In this document: positions 63,136 to 64,000 of the stretch, piece after piece
Position numbering within the stretch: position 1 is the stretch's first letter
Layout of the letters: each line of letters begins with the position of its first letter
NCBI GenBank assembly: GCA_965112735.1
Contig: OZ218953.1
Location: 3,410,001-3,474,000 of the forward strand
Origin: Phaeosaccion multiseriatum
Taxonomy: Eukaryota > Ochrophyta, other classes
Reading direction: 5' to 3'
Length of the DNA stretch: 64,000 nt
The notes under the pieces: model-generated
The model's input: the letters and a program-made list of their open reading frames with translations, nothing else
Databases searched by the model: none
Told to the model about the DNA's origin: nothing
Translations under genes and position numbers: made by a program

Positions 63136-64000
63136 TCACGCAGTGGAAGATACGCTGACCCGCACCCAGACCTCATTGTGGCGATTGAAGGCAACGAAGG
63201 GGCTATCGTAGCCTAGGAAGACGGAGCCCCACTCGCCTCCAGCGAGCTGCACTCCGTCCCTTTCCAGCAGGGCCAGCAGCTCACTCTTCTTGGCCAAGTA
63301 GTCCGCGTATTTCGCGAATCCGCCAAACTCAATCGCAGCAAAGGTCACGCCCCCTTCGGGGAATGCCGTGATATGTACATTGTCGTCTGTAGGCTCGGGC
63401 ACCGCCTCCCTGGACGCAAAGGAGCTGGGGACAAAGAAGCTCACCAACCAGCCGCTCCCATCGCTGCCTTGCCGAAACAGCACAGGAGAGGTCATGGGGA
63501 TCTTCTCCTGCTTATCGTTGGCACCCGATATGTAACCAAAGTTCTTGTAAAAGCCCTCCTCACCTGTGTATGCCAGCGACAGTCAGTGGGCGCGTGTGAG
63601 AGAGGGGGGGGATGAGGGTAACGAGCGCGTAAGGAGCGCGACAAGTACAGCCGGGAACGGAGGAAGCCAAGATGAATTTTGCATCATCAGTAAACATCCA
63701 TTCCCGAGGCGCACGCTTGCTGAGGCACGGATGAATGGAGAAACGCAATCTTGCAATGTCAATAGACATCCAACCCACACTCAATGTGCACGCTTCTCAC
63801 ATACCCGCGGCGTCAAAGTCTGACGACTCCACCTCGGCACTCGTCCAAAACTGCGGCGCGGATTCTGCGTAGCTCCGGATCTGGTAGCTGCGAGGAGTGA
63901 GCAGGGCGAAGGAAGGGGAGAGAGAGAGGGGCTGTCAGTATTCTGAGAAAGGCGCTTGCCGGGAGGTCGGTAGATGAGGAACTAAAATCATGATGACCTG
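63136..64000 (-). CDS. SOUL family heme-binding protein, partial (5' end outside window)
   Basis: Exons in the window (minus): 63887-63805 and 63563-63136, the frame continuing into an upstream exon beyond 64000. The visible part reads YQIRSYAESAPQFWTSAEVE, then AAGEEGFYKNFGYISGANDK joined over the splice, and KQEKIPMTSPVLFR, the SOUL/HBP hallmark (F-x-x-L/F-x-x-YI-x-G-x-N...K-I-x-MT-x-PV). It ends with FLGYDSPFVAFNRHNEVWVR, matching the conserved C-terminal P-x-x-x-x-x-R-x-N-E-V-W. SOUL proteins bind heme or tetrapyrrole; in algae some are plastid or eyespot proteins. Targeting cannot be judged without the N-terminus. The stop is at 63136-63138. Confidence 0.88.

Overview
This is nuclear DNA of a eukaryote with spliceosomal introns. 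Almost every gene can be rebuilt by joining exons at GT(A/G)AGT donors and CAG/TAG acceptors, and the exon sums divide by three. Three or four products start with a signal peptide followed by Phe (ALAF, SHAF, AEAFF). That is the pattern of bipartite plastid-targeting sequences in algae with secondary red plastids. Together with a stramenopile-style family mix, it suggests a photosynthetic stramenopile (ochrophyte alga) or close relative. The species is not identified. All annotation comes from reading the sequence; no database search was run.

Left gene-dense block (1-16.1 kb): the 3' end of a Pro/Ser/Thr-repeat secreted protein; a divergent pair made of a PAP2-type lipid phosphate phosphatase (-) and a SLAC1/TehA-type anion channel (+); a 1605-residue non-canonical poly(A) polymerase/terminal nucleotidyltransferase with a C-terminal membrane segment (+); and a type I membrane protein with three somatomedin-B-like domains split by 33-nt microexons (-).

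Middle island (about 16.1-36.4 kb): gene-poor and repeat-rich. It holds an intron-containing tRNA-Pro(CGG), a broken DNA-PKcs-like fragment followed by a retroelement scrap and a frameshifted pogo-type transposase, a decayed ARP3 pseudogene, a 1.4-kb (GGGA)n array, and a cluster of nested inverted repeats at 30.7-33.9 kb built from pieces of a coiled-coil gene and foldback elements. A telomere-like (GGTGAG)n tract and short palindromic elements rich in GATAGC follow.

Right gene-dense block (36.4-64 kb): a small unknown protein (-), ribosome-assembly factor LTV1 (+), an AAAP amino-acid transporter (+), a long PPR-like protein (-) divergent from a small PPR-like organellar protein (+), a plastid-type lysophosphatidate acyltransferase (+), aspartate-semialdehyde dehydrogenase (-) divergent from phosphoglycerate mutase (+), a Sec14/CRAL-TRIO protein (-) divergent from an unknown plastid-targeted protein (+), a coiled-coil protein (-), pyrroline-5-carboxylate reductase (-) and a partial SOUL heme-binding protein (-).

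The genes are ordinary metabolic, lipid, transport, RNA and translation functions. They are not arranged as a pathway cluster. The recurring architecture is head-to-head pairs with 112-360 bp between start codons. The unusual content is the repeat island and a few odd protein architectures.
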